64,000 nt of DNA from Methylomonas methanica (GCF_001644035.1 NZ_LUUG01000052.1:59486-123485), one strand, 5' to 3'; shown: positions 37,445-47,153, counted from the first letter of the stretch. Numbers and translations are program-made. Notes: generated from the letters alone by a model not told the origin.

Positions 37445-38629
37445 CTACTTGTCGGTACGTTTGTAGTTTACACGACGGTTGTAAGCGCGGCCTTCATCGG
37501 TTTCGTTGGTATCAACCGGTTGAGATTCGCCATAACCGGCTGTCGATAGGCGTTTGCCATCCACGCCCAGTTTAACCAATTCGTTTTTAACGGCATTGGC
37601 TCTACGTTGCGACAATTTTTCGTTGTACGCATCGGTACCGTAGCTGTCGGTATGGCCTTGAATTTCGACAGTCAAGCCTGGATTGAGCTTCATCACCTCC
37701 ACCGCGTTTTGGATCAGCGGGTCGTATTTGGACTTGACCTTGTCGCTGTCGAAATCGAACAGTACGCCATGGAACGCCCAGCAACCGTCTTTATCGACGA
37801 TAGCACCTTTAGGGGTGTCAGGGCATTTGTCCACACAGTTGCTTACGCCATCTTTGTCGTCATCTTGTGTTGAACAATCTGCCGCTTTTGGTGTACCCGC
37901 TTTCAGGAACACGTTTTTAACAAAATCGCTCATGCCTTTCGGACTGGAAATGGCGTCCGCCGTGGTTGAGAATCCGCAACCCGATGCATTAGCCAAATCT
38001 TGCAGCACCGTTTGACCTAAAGCATCTTCGTCATTGCCAACCCAAACTGTATAAATGCACAGCTTGTCGCCATATTGGGTTTTGAGAGCTTCGGCAGTCG
38101 GGATTGGCGAGACTTCTTCGATACCGTCACTGAAAACGAGTAAGGCAATATTTCCGGGAGCGCTGCTTATATCTTTACCCGAATCGCTTAGCGCAGTGGC
38201 CAATGGTGTGCCGCCACTAGAGCATTGCAGAGAAGTGATGGCACTTTCGAAACCGGCTTGGGAGTAATTTTGCACGGCTTGGTTGAGATAAGTTGAGCCC
38301 CAAGATAGACATGGGCCAAAACCAAAGCTGCGTAAGCCTGATGTCAGCGGCATCACCGGAATGGATTTGTTAAACTTGTTGAGCAGGTTTTTTTCGACAT
38401 CAAGTTTAGTGCCACTGTAATCGGTAGAATTGACATAGGTACGGCTCATTGATGACGATGAATCATTTACCACGAAAAAGCTGTTGGTTTTTTGTACCAG
38501 TTTTCCGGACTTAACCAGTGCATTAAGGTCTTCCGGCTGGAAGGCCTGGAAATTATTGCTCGATTGCGTCGCGCAACCGGAAAGCAGCGCTCCGGCCAAA
38601 GTTGCCGTGAATAAAAGGTTTCTTTTCAT
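37445..38629 (-). CDS. VWA domain, TSP3 repeat and OmpA domain lipoprotein
   Basis: A 394-residue outer-membrane lipoprotein. The signal peptide ends at the lipobox LLSGC. Residues about 45-255 look like a von Willebrand A domain (FFVVNDSSSSMSRTY has a partial metal-site pattern; IALLVFSDGIEE). A calcium-binding thrombospondin type-3 segment follows (DDDKDGVSNCVDKCPDTPKG), then a C-terminal OmpA domain that binds peptidoglycan (VEIQGHTDSYGTDAYNEKLSQRRANAV in two parts, QGHTDSYGTDAYN and LSQRRANAV). It may link a ligand-binding VWA domain to the cell wall. Transcribed against dnaE, with its own terminator. Confidence 0.85.
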   Translation of the reverse strand: MKRNLLFTATLAGALLSGCATQSSNNFQAFQPEDLNALVKSGKLVQKTNSFFVVNDSSSSMSRTYVNSTDYSGTKLDVEKNLLNKFNKSIPVMPLTSGLRSFGFGPCLSWGSTYLNQAVQNYSQAGFESAITSLQCSSGGTPLATALSDSGKDISSAPGNIALLVFSDGIEEVSPIPTAEALKTQYGDKLCIYTVWVGNDEDALGQTVLQDLANASGCGFSTTADAISSPKGMSDFVKNVFLKAGTPKAADCSTQDDDKDGVSNCVDKCPDTPKGAIVDKDGCWAFHGVLFDFDSDKVKSKYDPLIQNAVEVMKLNPGLTVEIQGHTDSYGTDAYNEKLSQRRANAVKNELVKLGVDGKRLSTAGYGESQPVDTNETDEGRAYNRRVNYKRTDK

Positions 38630-38797
38630 GTTTTAATTCTCCAGGTTGTTATTCTGCATCTACAAGACCTAGCGTACCGCCTTGGTGTCTTAAGTCTAAC
38701 ATCAATCCCTTATTTTGAAATAGTGCGTTCATCTTATTCAGACGCCGTGAAATAATGCCGCTTTGTTTTTAATCCGTAGGTTTCCTTGGAGAATGTA

Positions 38798-39241
38798 ATG
38801 GGAAAAATTTTAATTTTCTGTGCGATTTTTTTACTCGCTAGTGCGGTAAGGGCTGACAGCGTGAAAGAAATGGCTGATCAGGGTAACGCGCAGGCGCAAG
38901 CCAAATTGGCGTCGTTGTATTTACTTGGTCGAGAGGGTTTTGAGAAGGATGAGCATAAGGCCGCGGAGTGGATGGAAAAAGCGGCGAACCAAGGTTTGCT
39001 GGATGCTCAGGTAGTCATGGGGGCGATGTACGATAGAGGTATGGGTGTCATCAGCGATAGAGACAAGGCTACCGATTGGTATGAAAAAGCCGCTAAGCAA
39101 GGGCATGCCACTTCGCTGGCCATACTAGGCAGAAACGACGCAGCTAAGGGCAGCGTGCAATTTAACTATCAGGCGATGCGTTTAAGCGCATCGCGCTCCA
39201 TTCCCGGCGAATACGCCAAGAAATTTTTAACCACTAAGTAA
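38798..39241 (+). CDS. Sel1-repeat exported protein
   Basis: A 147-residue protein with a signal peptide (ILIFCAIFLLASAVRA) and about two to three Sel1-like tetratricopeptide repeats: GNAQAQAKLASLYLLGREG, AAEWMEKAANQGLLDAQVV and ATDWYEKAAKQGHATSLAI. Such proteins mediate protein contacts in the periplasm. ATG 38798 has GGAGA at 38788-38792; the TTG at 38786 is also open but overlaps that site. gltX starts seven bases after its stop. Confidence 0.8.
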   Translation: MGKILIFCAIFLLASAVRADSVKEMADQGNAQAQAKLASLYLLGREGFEKDEHKAAEWMEKAANQGLLDAQVVMGAMYDRGMGVISDRDKATDWYEKAAKQGHATSLAILGRNDAAKGSVQFNYQAMRLSASRSIPGEYAKKFLTTK

Positions 39242-39247
39242 TTAGAG

Positions 39248-40654
39248 ATGAGTATTAGAACCCGCTTTGCCCCAAGTCCCACTGGTTATTTACATGTCGG
39301 CGGTGCTAGAACCGCTTTGTTTTCGTGGTTGTATGCGCGTAAACATGGCGGCAAATTTATTTTGCGAATCGAGGACACCGACCTTGAGCGCTCCAGTCAG
39401 GAATCTGTGAATGCAATTCTGGAAGGCATGACTTGGTTGGGTCTGGAATATGATGAGGGGCCGTTTTACCAGACCCATCGCTTTGATCGTTACAAAGAAG
39501 TAATTCAGCAACTGCTGGCTCAGGGCGATGCTTACTATTGTTATTGCAGTCGCGAAGAGTTGGAGGTTTTGCGCGAGCAGCAGATGGCTAACAAGGAAAA
39601 GCCGCGTTACAACGGCAAATGCCGGCATGGCGTTGAAAATCCGCAAGGCGAGCGGGTGGTGCGCTTTAAGAATCCGGAGCAGGGTGAAGTTATCATCGAT
39701 GACCTAGTCAAAGGCCGTATCGTCGTTGCCAATAAGGAGTTGGATGATCTGATTATTGCCCGTTCCGACGGCACCCCAACCTATAATCTGACGGTGGTAG
39801 TCGATGACATGGATATGGGGGTTACCCATGTGATACGCGGTGACGATCATGTCAATAACACGCCTAGGCAGATCAATATTCTGAAAGCCTTGGGTGCGCA
39901 ATTGCCGGTGTATGCACATGTGCCGATGATTTTAGGGTCGGACGGGGCGCGCTTGTCCAAACGCCACGGCGCCGTTAGTGTAATGCAGTATCGTAACGAC
40001 GGCTATCTACCCGAAGCCTTGTTGAACTATCTGGTGCGCTTGGGTTGGTCGCACGGTGATCAGGAATTGTTTTCCTTGGAAGAGATGGTGGCGTTGTTCG
40101 AGTTGGAAAAAGTCAATGTTTCCGCTTCCACGTTCAATACCGAGAAGTTGTTGTGGTTGAATCATCAATACATCATGAATAGCGATCCGGCGCATGTTGC
40201 CAGGCATTTGGCGTGGCATATGGGGGGGCGCGGTATCGATCCGACAACTGGTCCGGTCTTGGCTGATGTCGTTAAAGCGCAGCGCGAACGTTGCAAAACC
40301 CTGGTGGATATGGCAGCCGAAAGCGAATACTTTTATAAAGAATTCGACGGTTACGAAGAAAAAGCCGCTAAGAAGAATTTCAAAGCGGGCGTGGACGATG
40401 TATTGCAGCATTTACTGATTCAATTTAGCGCTATCGGCGATTGGGAAGCGTCAGGTCTGCATCAAGTGGTATTGGATAGTGCCGAACAATTGCAGCTTAA
40501 TCTGGGTAAAGTCGCGCAACCCCTGCGCGTAGCGGTTTGCGGTAGCGGCGTATCGCCGGCTATTGATGTGACTTTAGCACTACTCGGCAGAGAGAAAACC
40601 TTGAACAGAATAGAACGAGCCATCGGATACATAAAGAATGTAGAAAATTCCTAG
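39248..40654 (+). CDS. gltX: glutamyl-tRNA synthetase
   Basis: Charges tRNA-Glu with glutamate. The 468-residue class I enzyme has the HIGH-type motif in [18 protein letters not shown], the KMSKS-type motif in [13 protein letters not shown], and a C-terminal anticodon-binding helical domain. Its length agrees with bacterial GluRS (E. coli 471). It is followed closely by a tRNA cluster that includes two tRNA-Glu genes, its own substrates. Confidence 0.96.
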   Translation: MSIRTRFAPSPTGYLHVGGARTALFSWLYARKHGGKFILRIEDTDLERSSQESVNAILEGMTWLGLEYDEGPFYQTHRFDRYKEVIQQLLAQGDAYYCYCSREELEVLREQQMANKEKPRYNGKCRHGVENPQGERVVRFKNPEQGEVIIDDLVKGRIVVANKELDDLIIARSDGTPTYNLTVVVDDMDMGVTHVIRGDDHVNNTPRQINILKALGAQLPVYAHVPMILGSDGARLSKRHGAVSVMQYRNDGYLPEALLNYLVRLGWSHGDQELFSLEEMVALFELEKVNVSASTFNTEKLLWLNHQYIMNSDPAHVARHLAWHMGGRGIDPTTGPVLADVVKAQRERCKTLVDMAAESEYFYKEFDGYEEKAAKKNFKAGVDDVLQHLLIQFSAIGDWEASGLHQVVLDSAEQLQLNLGKVAQPLRVAVCGSGVSPAIDVTLALLGREKTLNRIERAIGYIKNVENS

Positions 40655-40679
40655 ACAAAGTTCTGAATATCCGTATAAT
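40652..40679 (+). promoter_or_regulatory. sigma-70 promoter of the tRNA-Ala-Glu-Glu cluster
   Basis: TAGACA (40652-40657) and TATAAT (40674-40679) are separated by 16 bases, close to consensus, and lie 16 bases before the first tRNA. The -35 box overlaps the last codon and stop of gltX. Confidence 0.75.
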
Positions 40680-40695
40680 ACGAGGACTCAACTAC

Positions 40696-40771
<76 letters not shown>

Positions 40772-40792
40772 AAATAGTTGATTTAGTCCTGA

Positions 40793-40868
40793 GTCCCCAT
40801 CGTCTAGTGGCCTAGGACACCGCCCTTTCACGGCGGTAACCGGGGTTCGAACCCCCGTGGGGACGCCA
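40793..40868 (+). tRNA. tRNA-Glu (TTC), copy 1
   Basis: A 76-base tRNA with encoded CCA. The acceptor GTCCCCA pairs with TGGGGAC; the anticodon stem CCGCC/GGCGG holds the loop CTTTCAC with anticodon TTC. It is identical to the copy 140 bases downstream. Confidence 0.97.
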
Positions 40869-40932
40869 ATTTGGCTAAAGTCGGTTAAGCCGACAATTCG
40901 TATTAAAGAAGTCAATCTGCAAATAGTCCTGA

Positions 40933-41008
40933 GTCCCCATCGTCTAGTGGCCTAGGACACCGCCCTTTCACGGCGGTAACCGGGGTTCGAACCCCCGTGG
41001 GGACGCCA
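40933..41008 (+). tRNA. tRNA-Glu (TTC), copy 2
   Basis: Identical in all 76 bases to copy 1, anticodon TTC, encoded CCA. It ends the cluster; the terminator hairpin at 41157-41193 lies about 150 bases further on. Confidence 0.97.
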
Positions 41009-41156
41009 TCAATTCTTAATTTATAGCTCGCTGCAGCACCAATAATATGCTGCTGGGTTTGCTATTTTGTCTGTTTCAAATGCATATTTTAAGTGGAATC
41101 GCTATTTCTATAGGATGTAGCGATTACTATTTTTCTGTGCTGATCTAGCAAAGCTA

Positions 41157-41193
41157 AAAGGTAAACCTAAATCGTTGGTTTAGGTTTACCTTT
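41157..41193 (+). terminator. long perfect terminator hairpin, bidirectional
   Basis: AAAGGTAAACCTAAA (41157-41171) pairs perfectly over 15 bases with TTTAGGTTTACCTTT (41179-41193), with loop TCGTTGG. It stands between the + strand tRNA cluster and the - strand mltD gene, and the A/T ends allow termination in both directions. Confidence 0.8.
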
Positions 41194-41256
41194 ATGGCGA
41201 CTAGAAAGATCTGCTTCGCAAATCAATTTGAGCTATACGTGTATTTATCCGAACCA

Positions 41257-42855
41257 TTAGGTGGACGGATGGCCGGCTTCAATCATTACTTTTAGTTTCG
41301 AGCCCGGCTTGATGTCCGCTTTGTTTTTGGGGACGTTATTCCATTTGCGAAGCTCGGTGACGTTGACATTAAATTTCTTCGAAATCTGTGCCAATGTGTC
41401 GCCGGCTTTGACCGTGTAGCTGATTTGCTTGATAGACGGCGCGGTTGATGCAACGGTTATACTGCTGCTGGTTTTCTTGATAGTCAGTTTTTGACCCGGT
41501 TTCAGCGCCGCTTTTTTGGGTAATTTATTCCAACTCACAATATCGTCTTTATCAACGGAAAAACGTTGCGAGACATCCCATAAGGTATCGCCTTTCTTAA
41601 CCGTATATTGCTGTTTGCTTGATTGAGCAGGGGTTGGTGTGGTTTGTTGAGACACCGAGGCAACAGCCGGTGTTGTCGGTTCGCCTTTTTGCGAATGAAA
41701 AGAAACCGGGATTAACAGGATAGTGCCTTGGGCAACCGTATCGTCGTCAAGATGATTTACATTGATAATCTCTTCGACACTGGTGCTGTGCTTGCTGGCT
41801 ATGCTTTTCAGAGTCTCTTTCTTGCTCACCGTATGGTGTTCCCACTTGATTCTTTCTTGGTGCGGCAATTCAGCCAGTTTTTCTTTAAAAGAATCGGCTT
41901 TGCTTACTGGAATCAGCAGATGTTGTGCGCCGTTCGGATCAGTACTCCAGCGGTTATAGCCGGGATTGAGCTTTAAGAAGTCATCCAGCGGGGTTTGTGC
42001 CATTTCGGCGGCTTTACCCAAGTCAAGCTGGGATTTGACATCGACCAATTCAAAATAAGGCTGGTTGGCGAATTGATGCAGATTGACGTTATATTTTTCT
42101 GGATTGGCGAAAATTTTGGCGATTGCCAGCAGTCTGGGGACATAAGCCGAGGTCTCGTTATTCAAGTCCAGGGACCAGAAGTCGGTAGGCTGTCCACGCT
42201 CGACATTTCTGTCTACGGCGTTTTTGATATTGCCTTTGCCGGCGTTATATGAGGCGAGTGCCAGTAACCAGTCGTTGTTGAAAGTCTCGCTCAGTTCTTT
42301 CAGGAACGTAGTGGCTGCCTGAGTCGATTGCACGACATCGCGCCGGGCGTCATACCAGCTGTTCTGTTTTAACCCGTAAAGACGCCCGGTAGGCGGAATG
42401 AACTGCCAAAGACCGGATGCTTGAGCAGGCGACATCGCGTCAGGTCTAAAAGCGCTCTCAACCGCAGGTAACAGTGCCAGTTCTCCGGGGATGTTTTTGG
42501 CTTCGATTTCGTTGAGGATGAAATATAAATAGGGCTCGGCGCGTTGTTGTACTCTGGTGAGATACTCAGGGTTTCTAAGATACCAGTTTACTTCGCGGTC
42601 GATTCTGGCATTATCGATTTCCGGCAAGGCATAAAGAGACAGCATCCTATCCCAGATGGTGGCGTGCTCTTTTGATTCTACCTGCTTGTTGTGGATTTTT
42701 CCGGTATTGCCATTGCGGGTAAACACGGAAAACTTGCTAGTTGATGATTGGCTTAGATGGTCTTTTTGCGCATGTTGGCTACAACCGGTTGCTAGCAAAA
42801 TAGGCAGTAGATAAGACAGATGACGGCCTGATTTTTTGGAAATTGAGCGGGGCAT
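41257..42855 (-). CDS. mltD: membrane-bound lytic murein transglycosylase D
   Basis: A 532-residue lipoprotein (lipobox LLATGC) that cuts peptidoglycan glycan strands. The SLT domain has LLPAVESAFRPDAMSPAQASG in its catalytic region with the essential glutamate, followed by LWQFIPPTGRLYGL and ALASYNAGKGNI. The C-terminal half has three LysM peptidoglycan-binding repeats starting at HTVSKKETLKSIAS, YTVKKGDTLWDVSQ and YTVKAGDTLAQISK. It is divergent from the yafS-like gene, in the same neighbourhood (mltD, yafS, rnhA) as in E. coli, though gloB is missing here. Confidence 0.93.
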   Translation of the reverse strand: MPRSISKKSGRHLSYLLPILLATGCSQHAQKDHLSQSSTSKFSVFTRNGNTGKIHNKQVESKEHATIWDRMLSLYALPEIDNARIDREVNWYLRNPEYLTRVQQRAEPYLYFILNEIEAKNIPGELALLPAVESAFRPDAMSPAQASGLWQFIPPTGRLYGLKQNSWYDARRDVVQSTQAATTFLKELSETFNNDWLLALASYNAGKGNIKNAVDRNVERGQPTDFWSLDLNNETSAYVPRLLAIAKIFANPEKYNVNLHQFANQPYFELVDVKSQLDLGKAAEMAQTPLDDFLKLNPGYNRWSTDPNGAQHLLIPVSKADSFKEKLAELPHQERIKWEHHTVSKKETLKSIASKHSTSVEEIINVNHLDDDTVAQGTILLIPVSFHSQKGEPTTPAVASVSQQTTPTPAQSSKQQYTVKKGDTLWDVSQRFSVDKDDIVSWNKLPKKAALKPGQKLTIKKTSSSITVASTAPSIKQISYTVKAGDTLAQISKKFNVNVTELRKWNNVPKNKADIKPGSKLKVMIEAGHPST

Positions 42856-42940
42856 TGTCTGAACTCGCTAAAATAAAAAAATTAGATCCTAGCATGGCTT
42901 TCTAAAATAGCCAAAAAAACATACCCTTAGCGGCGGTTAA

Positions 42941-43648
42941 ATGAAGAGACAATTTCTATTTGCGTTGTACCAAACCCCAAGAGGTAAGCTACTGCAAACC
43001 ATGGAAGCCAACTATCTGCGCAGATCGATAACGGTGAGTTGCAAACAACAACAACTCCAGATAGGTGGTTTAGGCTGGGAAAATGAGTTTGTCGATTTTT
43101 CCTTGTATCGGAATTATCTAATTCTGGACGGCAAGGCCATGGGTGATGCTGGTGCGTTGAAAGTGACCGCTAAAGCCTTTAATTTGCCTATCCAAACTGA
43201 ATCGATGGATTTAGTCATACTCCCGCATATTTTGGAGTTCGATGCGCGTCGGTTTCAAACCTTGCGCGAAGTTAACCGCGTATTAAAGCCGGGCGGCGAA
43301 TTGGTCATGTTGAATTTCAACCCGTTTAGTATGTCGGTACGTTTCCAGTTTCTATGGGATAGAAAGCTTGCGGAATCATGGCGGGCGCATTTCATTACTA
43401 AGGCGCGGGTTTTGGATTGGTTGAAGTTGATGAATTTCGAATTGCTAACGACTGCCGAGTTTGGATTAGACAGTTACACCATTGCTCACGGTAAATTCGA
43501 ATTTAGCTTTGCGTCTTTGTTTGCTATGGCTTACGGCATTAAAGCGGTGAAGAGGCAATATACATTGATTCCTTTGACCGCGACGCAGCAACACCGAAGC
43601 AATTTGGCTGCGGTTGGATTAGGTTTGAAATCGAATTTACATAGATAG
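42941..43648 (+). CDS. YafS-like SAM-dependent methyltransferase
   Basis: A 235-residue class I methyltransferase-like protein. The N-terminal half has an SAM-site remnant ([16 protein letters not shown]); [20 protein letters not shown] and [23 protein letters not shown] are the conserved later motifs. Its position between mltD and rnhA is that of E. coli yafS. The classical glycine-rich motif I is weak, so activity is uncertain and no substrate is known. An 85-base divergent promoter region separates it from mltD. Confidence 0.82.
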   Translation: MKRQFLFALYQTPRGKLLQTMEANYLRRSITVSCKQQQLQIGGLGWENEFVDFSLYRNYLILDGKAMGDAGALKVTAKAFNLPIQTESMDLVILPHILEFDARRFQTLREVNRVLKPGGELVMLNFNPFSMSVRFQFLWDRKLAESWRAHFITKARVLDWLKLMNFELLTTAEFGLDSYTIAHGKFEFSFASLFAMAYGIKAVKRQYTLIPLTATQQHRSNLAAVGLGLKSNLHR

Positions 43649-43655
43649 GTTGATC

Positions 43656-44096
43656 ATGACTGACGTTATTGTTTACACAGATGGTGCATGCAAGGGCAAT
43701 CCTGGGCCCGGAGGTTGGGGAGTGCGCTTGGAATATCGAGATAAAGAAAAAGAGCTGTGCGGCGGTGAGCATGAAACGACTAACAACCGGATGGAGTTGT
43801 TAGCTGCAATACAAGCTTTAGACACTTTAACTAGGCCTTGCAGCGTCAAATTGCACACCGACTCTAAATATGTTTTGCAAGGGATCACCGAATGGATGAC
43901 TAACTGGAAAATGCGGGCATGGAAAACAGCGGCAAATAAGCCAGTGAAAAACGAAGATTTATGGCGACGATTGGATGCGGCGATCCAGCGTCACAACATC
44001 GATTGGATATGGGTGAAAGGACATGCCGGAGATTTAGGTAACGAGCGTGCTGATCAGCTGGCCAATCTAGGAATCGAGCAATTGTCTCGCCGTTAA
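43656..44096 (+). CDS. rnhA: ribonuclease HI
   Basis: Degrades the RNA strand of RNA-DNA hybrids. The 146-residue protein carries the catalytic carboxylates in [42 protein letters not shown] and [14 protein letters not shown] used ATG 43656; the TTG at 43650 would add two residues. It is seven bases from the end of the yafS-like gene. Confidence 0.96.
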   Translation: MTDVIVYTDGACKGNPGPGGWGVRLEYRDKEKELCGGEHETTNNRMELLAAIQALDTLTRPCSVKLHTDSKYVLQGITEWMTNWKMRAWKTAANKPVKNEDLWRRLDAAIQRHNIDWIWVKGHAGDLGNERADQLANLGIEQLSRR

Positions 44097-44119
44097 ACCA
44101 CTTAAAATCAGGGAAACAC

Positions 44120-44401
44120 ATGTTAGGTTCGATAGCAGCCGCATTAGTCGGCATCTGGTTTTACAACACTGCGGCACGATCAGGTCGTCCGGCTGTTTCA
44201 TGGGCGGTCTCGGGTGTGGTGGTCTATTTTTTGGCGGCGCTGCTCTGGACATTAGCGGTTACGCCCGGTGTCAAAGATGCTGCAAGTCATAGCCAAAGCG
44301 GTGCACTGATCTTTATCGTTCGCTATGCGTATATTGGTTTTGGTGTGTTGGTAGCGGTTCTTCTAAACGGCTGGTTGAATAAATCCGCCGACTCTCAATA
44401 G
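44120..44401 (+). CDS. small inner-membrane protein
   Basis: A 93-residue protein with three predicted membrane helices (IAAALVGIWFYNTAA, WAVSGVVVYFLAALLWTLAV and FIVRYAYIGFGVLVAVLLNG). No family is recognised. It lies 23 bases after rnhA and seven bases before a GIY-YIG gene, all on the same strand, so they are probably co-transcribed. Confidence 0.65.
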   Translation: MLGSIAAALVGIWFYNTAARSGRPAVSWAVSGVVVYFLAALLWTLAVTPGVKDAASHSQSGALIFIVRYAYIGFGVLVAVLLNGWLNKSADSQ

Positions 44402-44408
44402 ATCGCCA

Positions 44409-44681
44409 GTGCTAAATTGGTCGGTCTATATCATTCAGTGTGATGACGGCAGCTTATATACCGGTATTAGTACCGATGTTGAGCGACGTTTTCAACAACA
44501 CAGTGCAGGACGTGGTGCCAAATATTTTAGAGCTAGGCGACCGTTAAAGGTGATTTATGCGGAAGTTGGTCACACTCGCGCCAGTGCTAGTCAAAGGGAG
44601 TCTGCGATAAAAAAGCTGTCCCGAGTTCAAAAAGCAGAGTTGATTGATCGTGAGAATTGTGAAAAAGATCTTGTGGTATAG
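44409..44681 (+). CDS. GIY-YIG nuclease superfamily protein
   Basis: A compact single-domain protein of 90 residues like E. coli YhbQ. The GIY-YIG signature appears as WSVYIIQCDDGSLYTGISTD; the downstream arginine is in VERRFQQH and the metal-binding glutamate in QRESAIKKLSR. The start is GTG at 44409. The family includes DNA-repair-like nucleases, but the cellular role of this small type is not settled. Confidence 0.87.
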   Translation: MLNWSVYIIQCDDGSLYTGISTDVERRFQQHSAGRGAKYFRARRPLKVIYAEVGHTRASASQRESAIKKLSRVQKAELIDRENCEKDLVV

Positions 44682-44809
44682 CTTTACGCCAAACTATTTC
44701 GTTTAACCTGCTCGATCAGTGAGAATTCTAGGACTCATCCCACGCTATAAGTTCATCTTCCCAGTTGAAAAGTTGCTGTCTTGCTATGTAGAAATTGGTT
44801 TTCAAAAAT

Positions 44810-44828
44810 GATATAGATTCTCATTAAG
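44810..44828 (+). promoter_or_regulatory. putative Fur box upstream of TonB-dependent receptor
   Basis: The 19 bases match the Fur consensus GATAATGATAATCATTATC at 13 of 19 positions by my count. The site lies about 77 bases before the receptor's start at 44905, fitting iron-dependent repression. This is a hand alignment. Confidence 0.55.
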
Positions 44829-44904
44829 ATTAAATGTACTATACCCCCATCTTTTACAAGATTTTACATTTCGCAAAATATCGTCAATGTTTAGGGGTGA
44901 AGTA

Positions 44905-47142
44905 ATGTTTGAAAAAAAATCACTTGTTGGGGCAATATCGCTTGCGTGTCTTTCGATGGGGGCTGCTTCCGTGAACGCAGCGGAAAAAGCTGAAGAAGAC
45001 ATTTTGGACGTTGTAAGTGTGTTAGGTGATCCTTCGGATGTTAAAGATTTGCCCGCTTCGGCTACGTATATAAAAACCGAGGACATTCGTGATCAAAGTT
45101 ACAGCGATATAAACCGCATTTTACGTAAAGCCCCTGGTGTGAATATTCGAGAAGAAGACGGTTTCGGCTTGTTCCCCAATATTAGCTTTCGCGGGGTTGA
45201 TACTACGCGCAGCGCTAAGATCACGGTTATGGAGGACGGGATAATGATAGCGCCCGCTCCTTACTCTGCTCCAGCAGCGTATTTCAATCCGGCTGGTGGG
45301 CGTATGAGTGGAGTAGAGGTTTTGAAAGGCGGTAGCCAAATCAAATACGGCCCCCATATTACCGGTGGCGTTATGAACTACCTTTCGACGCCAATTCCAG
45401 CCAATGGTAGGGCCTATTTAAAAACCATTTATGGTAGTTACGGTGAGTTCCGCTCACACGGTTTTGTCGGGGATACCTTGGATACTTCGCATGGTAAAGT
45501 TGGCTACTTGCTGGAGGGTTTTTATCGGGGATCCGACGGTTTTAAAACTATAGACAGCACACCCGACTTCAAAAATGGTGATCAAACAGGCTTCCAGCAA
45601 GTTGAACCTATGTTGCGTATGTCTTGGGAACCGAATACTGCGATGTACCAAAAACTAGAAGTCAAATTTGGCTATTCAAGCATGGATGCCGACGAAACCT
45701 ATTTAGGTCTGACTGAGGAAGATTTTCGGAACAGTCCTTACCGGCGCTACGCTGCTTCGCGGTTCGACAATATCGATACGACGCAAATTGGTGGTTTTGC
45801 ACGCTATTTGATTGCGCCGACCGATAATCTGGATATCGTCACCACAGCCTATTATCGTGAGTTTGATCGTAACTGGAGCAAGCTGGACGGCGAACAATGG
45901 TCTCGTGCATTGGCAGGGAATAACATGAATGATCTCGCATGTCTCAAAGGCACTAGAGCTTGCAGTTTCAACGTGAGAGACAACAATCGTAGTTATTACT
46001 CGGCAGGCGTGGAAACAGCGGCAATTTACCGCTTCAATCTAGGCCCCACTCATCACGAGTTAAACGGAGGTTTCCGCTATCATGAAGATGCCGAAACACG
46101 GTTTCAACACGATACAACCTATACCCAGAATGCGAGTGGCGCGATAACCAATCGGGTGGTTGGTGCACCGGGTAGTCAAGACGACCGGACCGGATTTACT
46201 CAAGCCTATGCATTCTTCTTGAAAGATAGAATTGAACTGGGGAAGTTTGGGTTCACGCCGGGTTTACGCTACGAGCATTTGAATCAAGTGTATGAGGATC
46301 GTAGGCCCGCTTCGAGACGATTGGCGAGTTCCGGGCTGGATATCTATGCGGGTGGCGGCAGTGTCGATTATCGGTTCAACGATGACATTATGGTATTTGC
46401 CGGTGCTCATCGAGGGTTTTCGCCGCCAAATCCTGAAAGCGCGATAGTCAACAACTACGGTGAGGAAACTAGTGATGCTTACGAACTGGGCGGACGGTAT
46501 ACGCATGGTGCATTTAATGCCGAGCTGACGGGGTTTTACACGCAGTTTAACAATTTGTTGGTAGTCAACAATATCGGCGGCGGTGGTGGGCCCGCAGAGA
46601 ACTTTGGCAGCGTCGACAGCCGTGGCGTTGAGTTGGCGATGAATTTCGACGCCGGTGAGGCATTCGCGTGGGGCTTTCGCAACCCGTATTTCTTGGCTTT
46701 CACTTATACCAATGCGGAGCAAACCAGCAACGCTCGATCCAGTAACTCCGAGTCGATATTCAGCTACGGACGAAAAGGTAATAAAGTACCCTACATCCCG
46801 GAATATACGCTCAATTTTGGCAGCGGCTTGCATTTCCAAAGCTGGGGGATGGAGGTGTCAGCCAATTACGTCAGCGAAACGTTTACCAGTGCAAATAATA
46901 CCGAGCAGCAATTGGATGGAAACACCCCAGTTGCGAGAAAAGACTCCCGTTTTGGTGTCACTGACGAATACGTGATAATGGATGTGTCGGCCTATTATAA
47001 AGTTGCGAAAGGTATAAAAATCTTAGGTGGAGTGCAAAATGCCTCCAATGAAGAGTACGTCGTCTCCCGTCAACCGTATGGTCCACGTCCAGGGATGCCA
47101 CTATTCGCTTATGGCGGCTTCGAATTGGATTTCGATATTTAA
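44905..47142 (+). CDS. TonB-dependent siderophore/iron receptor
   Basis: A 745-residue outer-membrane receptor. It has a signal peptide (LVGAISLACLSMGAASVNA), a likely TonB box (ILDVVSVLG), the plug domain (SDINRILRKAPGVNIREEDG and GVEVLKGGSQIKYGPHITGG) and a 22-strand barrel that ends in FGGFELDFDI-like sequence (YGGFELDFDI). It lacks the extra N-terminal signalling domain of FecA, though the plug resembles FecA. A putative Fur box upstream points to ferric-chelate uptake. ATG 44905 has GGGGTGA upstream; ATG 44887 is open but unlikely. The ligand is unknown. Confidence 0.88.
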   Translation: MFEKKSLVGAISLACLSMGAASVNAAEKAEEDILDVVSVLGDPSDVKDLPASATYIKTEDIRDQSYSDINRILRKAPGVNIREEDGFGLFPNISFRGVDTTRSAKITVMEDGIMIAPAPYSAPAAYFNPAGGRMSGVEVLKGGSQIKYGPHITGGVMNYLSTPIPANGRAYLKTIYGSYGEFRSHGFVGDTLDTSHGKVGYLLEGFYRGSDGFKTIDSTPDFKNGDQTGFQQVEPMLRMSWEPNTAMYQKLEVKFGYSSMDADETYLGLTEEDFRNSPYRRYAASRFDNIDTTQIGGFARYLIAPTDNLDIVTTAYYREFDRNWSKLDGEQWSRALAGNNMNDLACLKGTRACSFNVRDNNRSYYSAGVETAAIYRFNLGPTHHELNGGFRYHEDAETRFQHDTTYTQNASGAITNRVVGAPGSQDDRTGFTQAYAFFLKDRIELGKFGFTPGLRYEHLNQVYEDRRPASRRLASSGLDIYAGGGSVDYRFNDDIMVFAGAHRGFSPPNPESAIVNNYGEETSDAYELGGRYTHGAFNAELTGFYTQFNNLLVVNNIGGGGGPAENFGSVDSRGVELAMNFDAGEAFAWGFRNPYFLAFTYTNAEQTSNARSSNSESIFSYGRKGNKVPYIPEYTLNFGSGLHFQSWGMEVSANYVSETFTSANNTEQQLDGNTPVARKDSRFGVTDEYVIMDVSAYYKVAKGIKILGGVQNASNEEYVVSRQPYGPRPGMPLFAYGGFELDFDI

Positions 47143-47153
47143 TTGCTGTCGGA

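Larger units (their letters stand above)
40784..41008 (+). repeat. 85-bp direct repeat containing tRNA-Glu
   Basis: The segments 40784-40868 and 40924-41008 are identical: nine bases of leader (TAGTCCTGA) plus the complete tRNA-Glu to its CCA. The sequences diverge immediately outside. The period is 140 bases. It looks like a tandem duplication of a tRNA unit, with the 55-base spacer of separate sequence. Confidence 0.9.
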
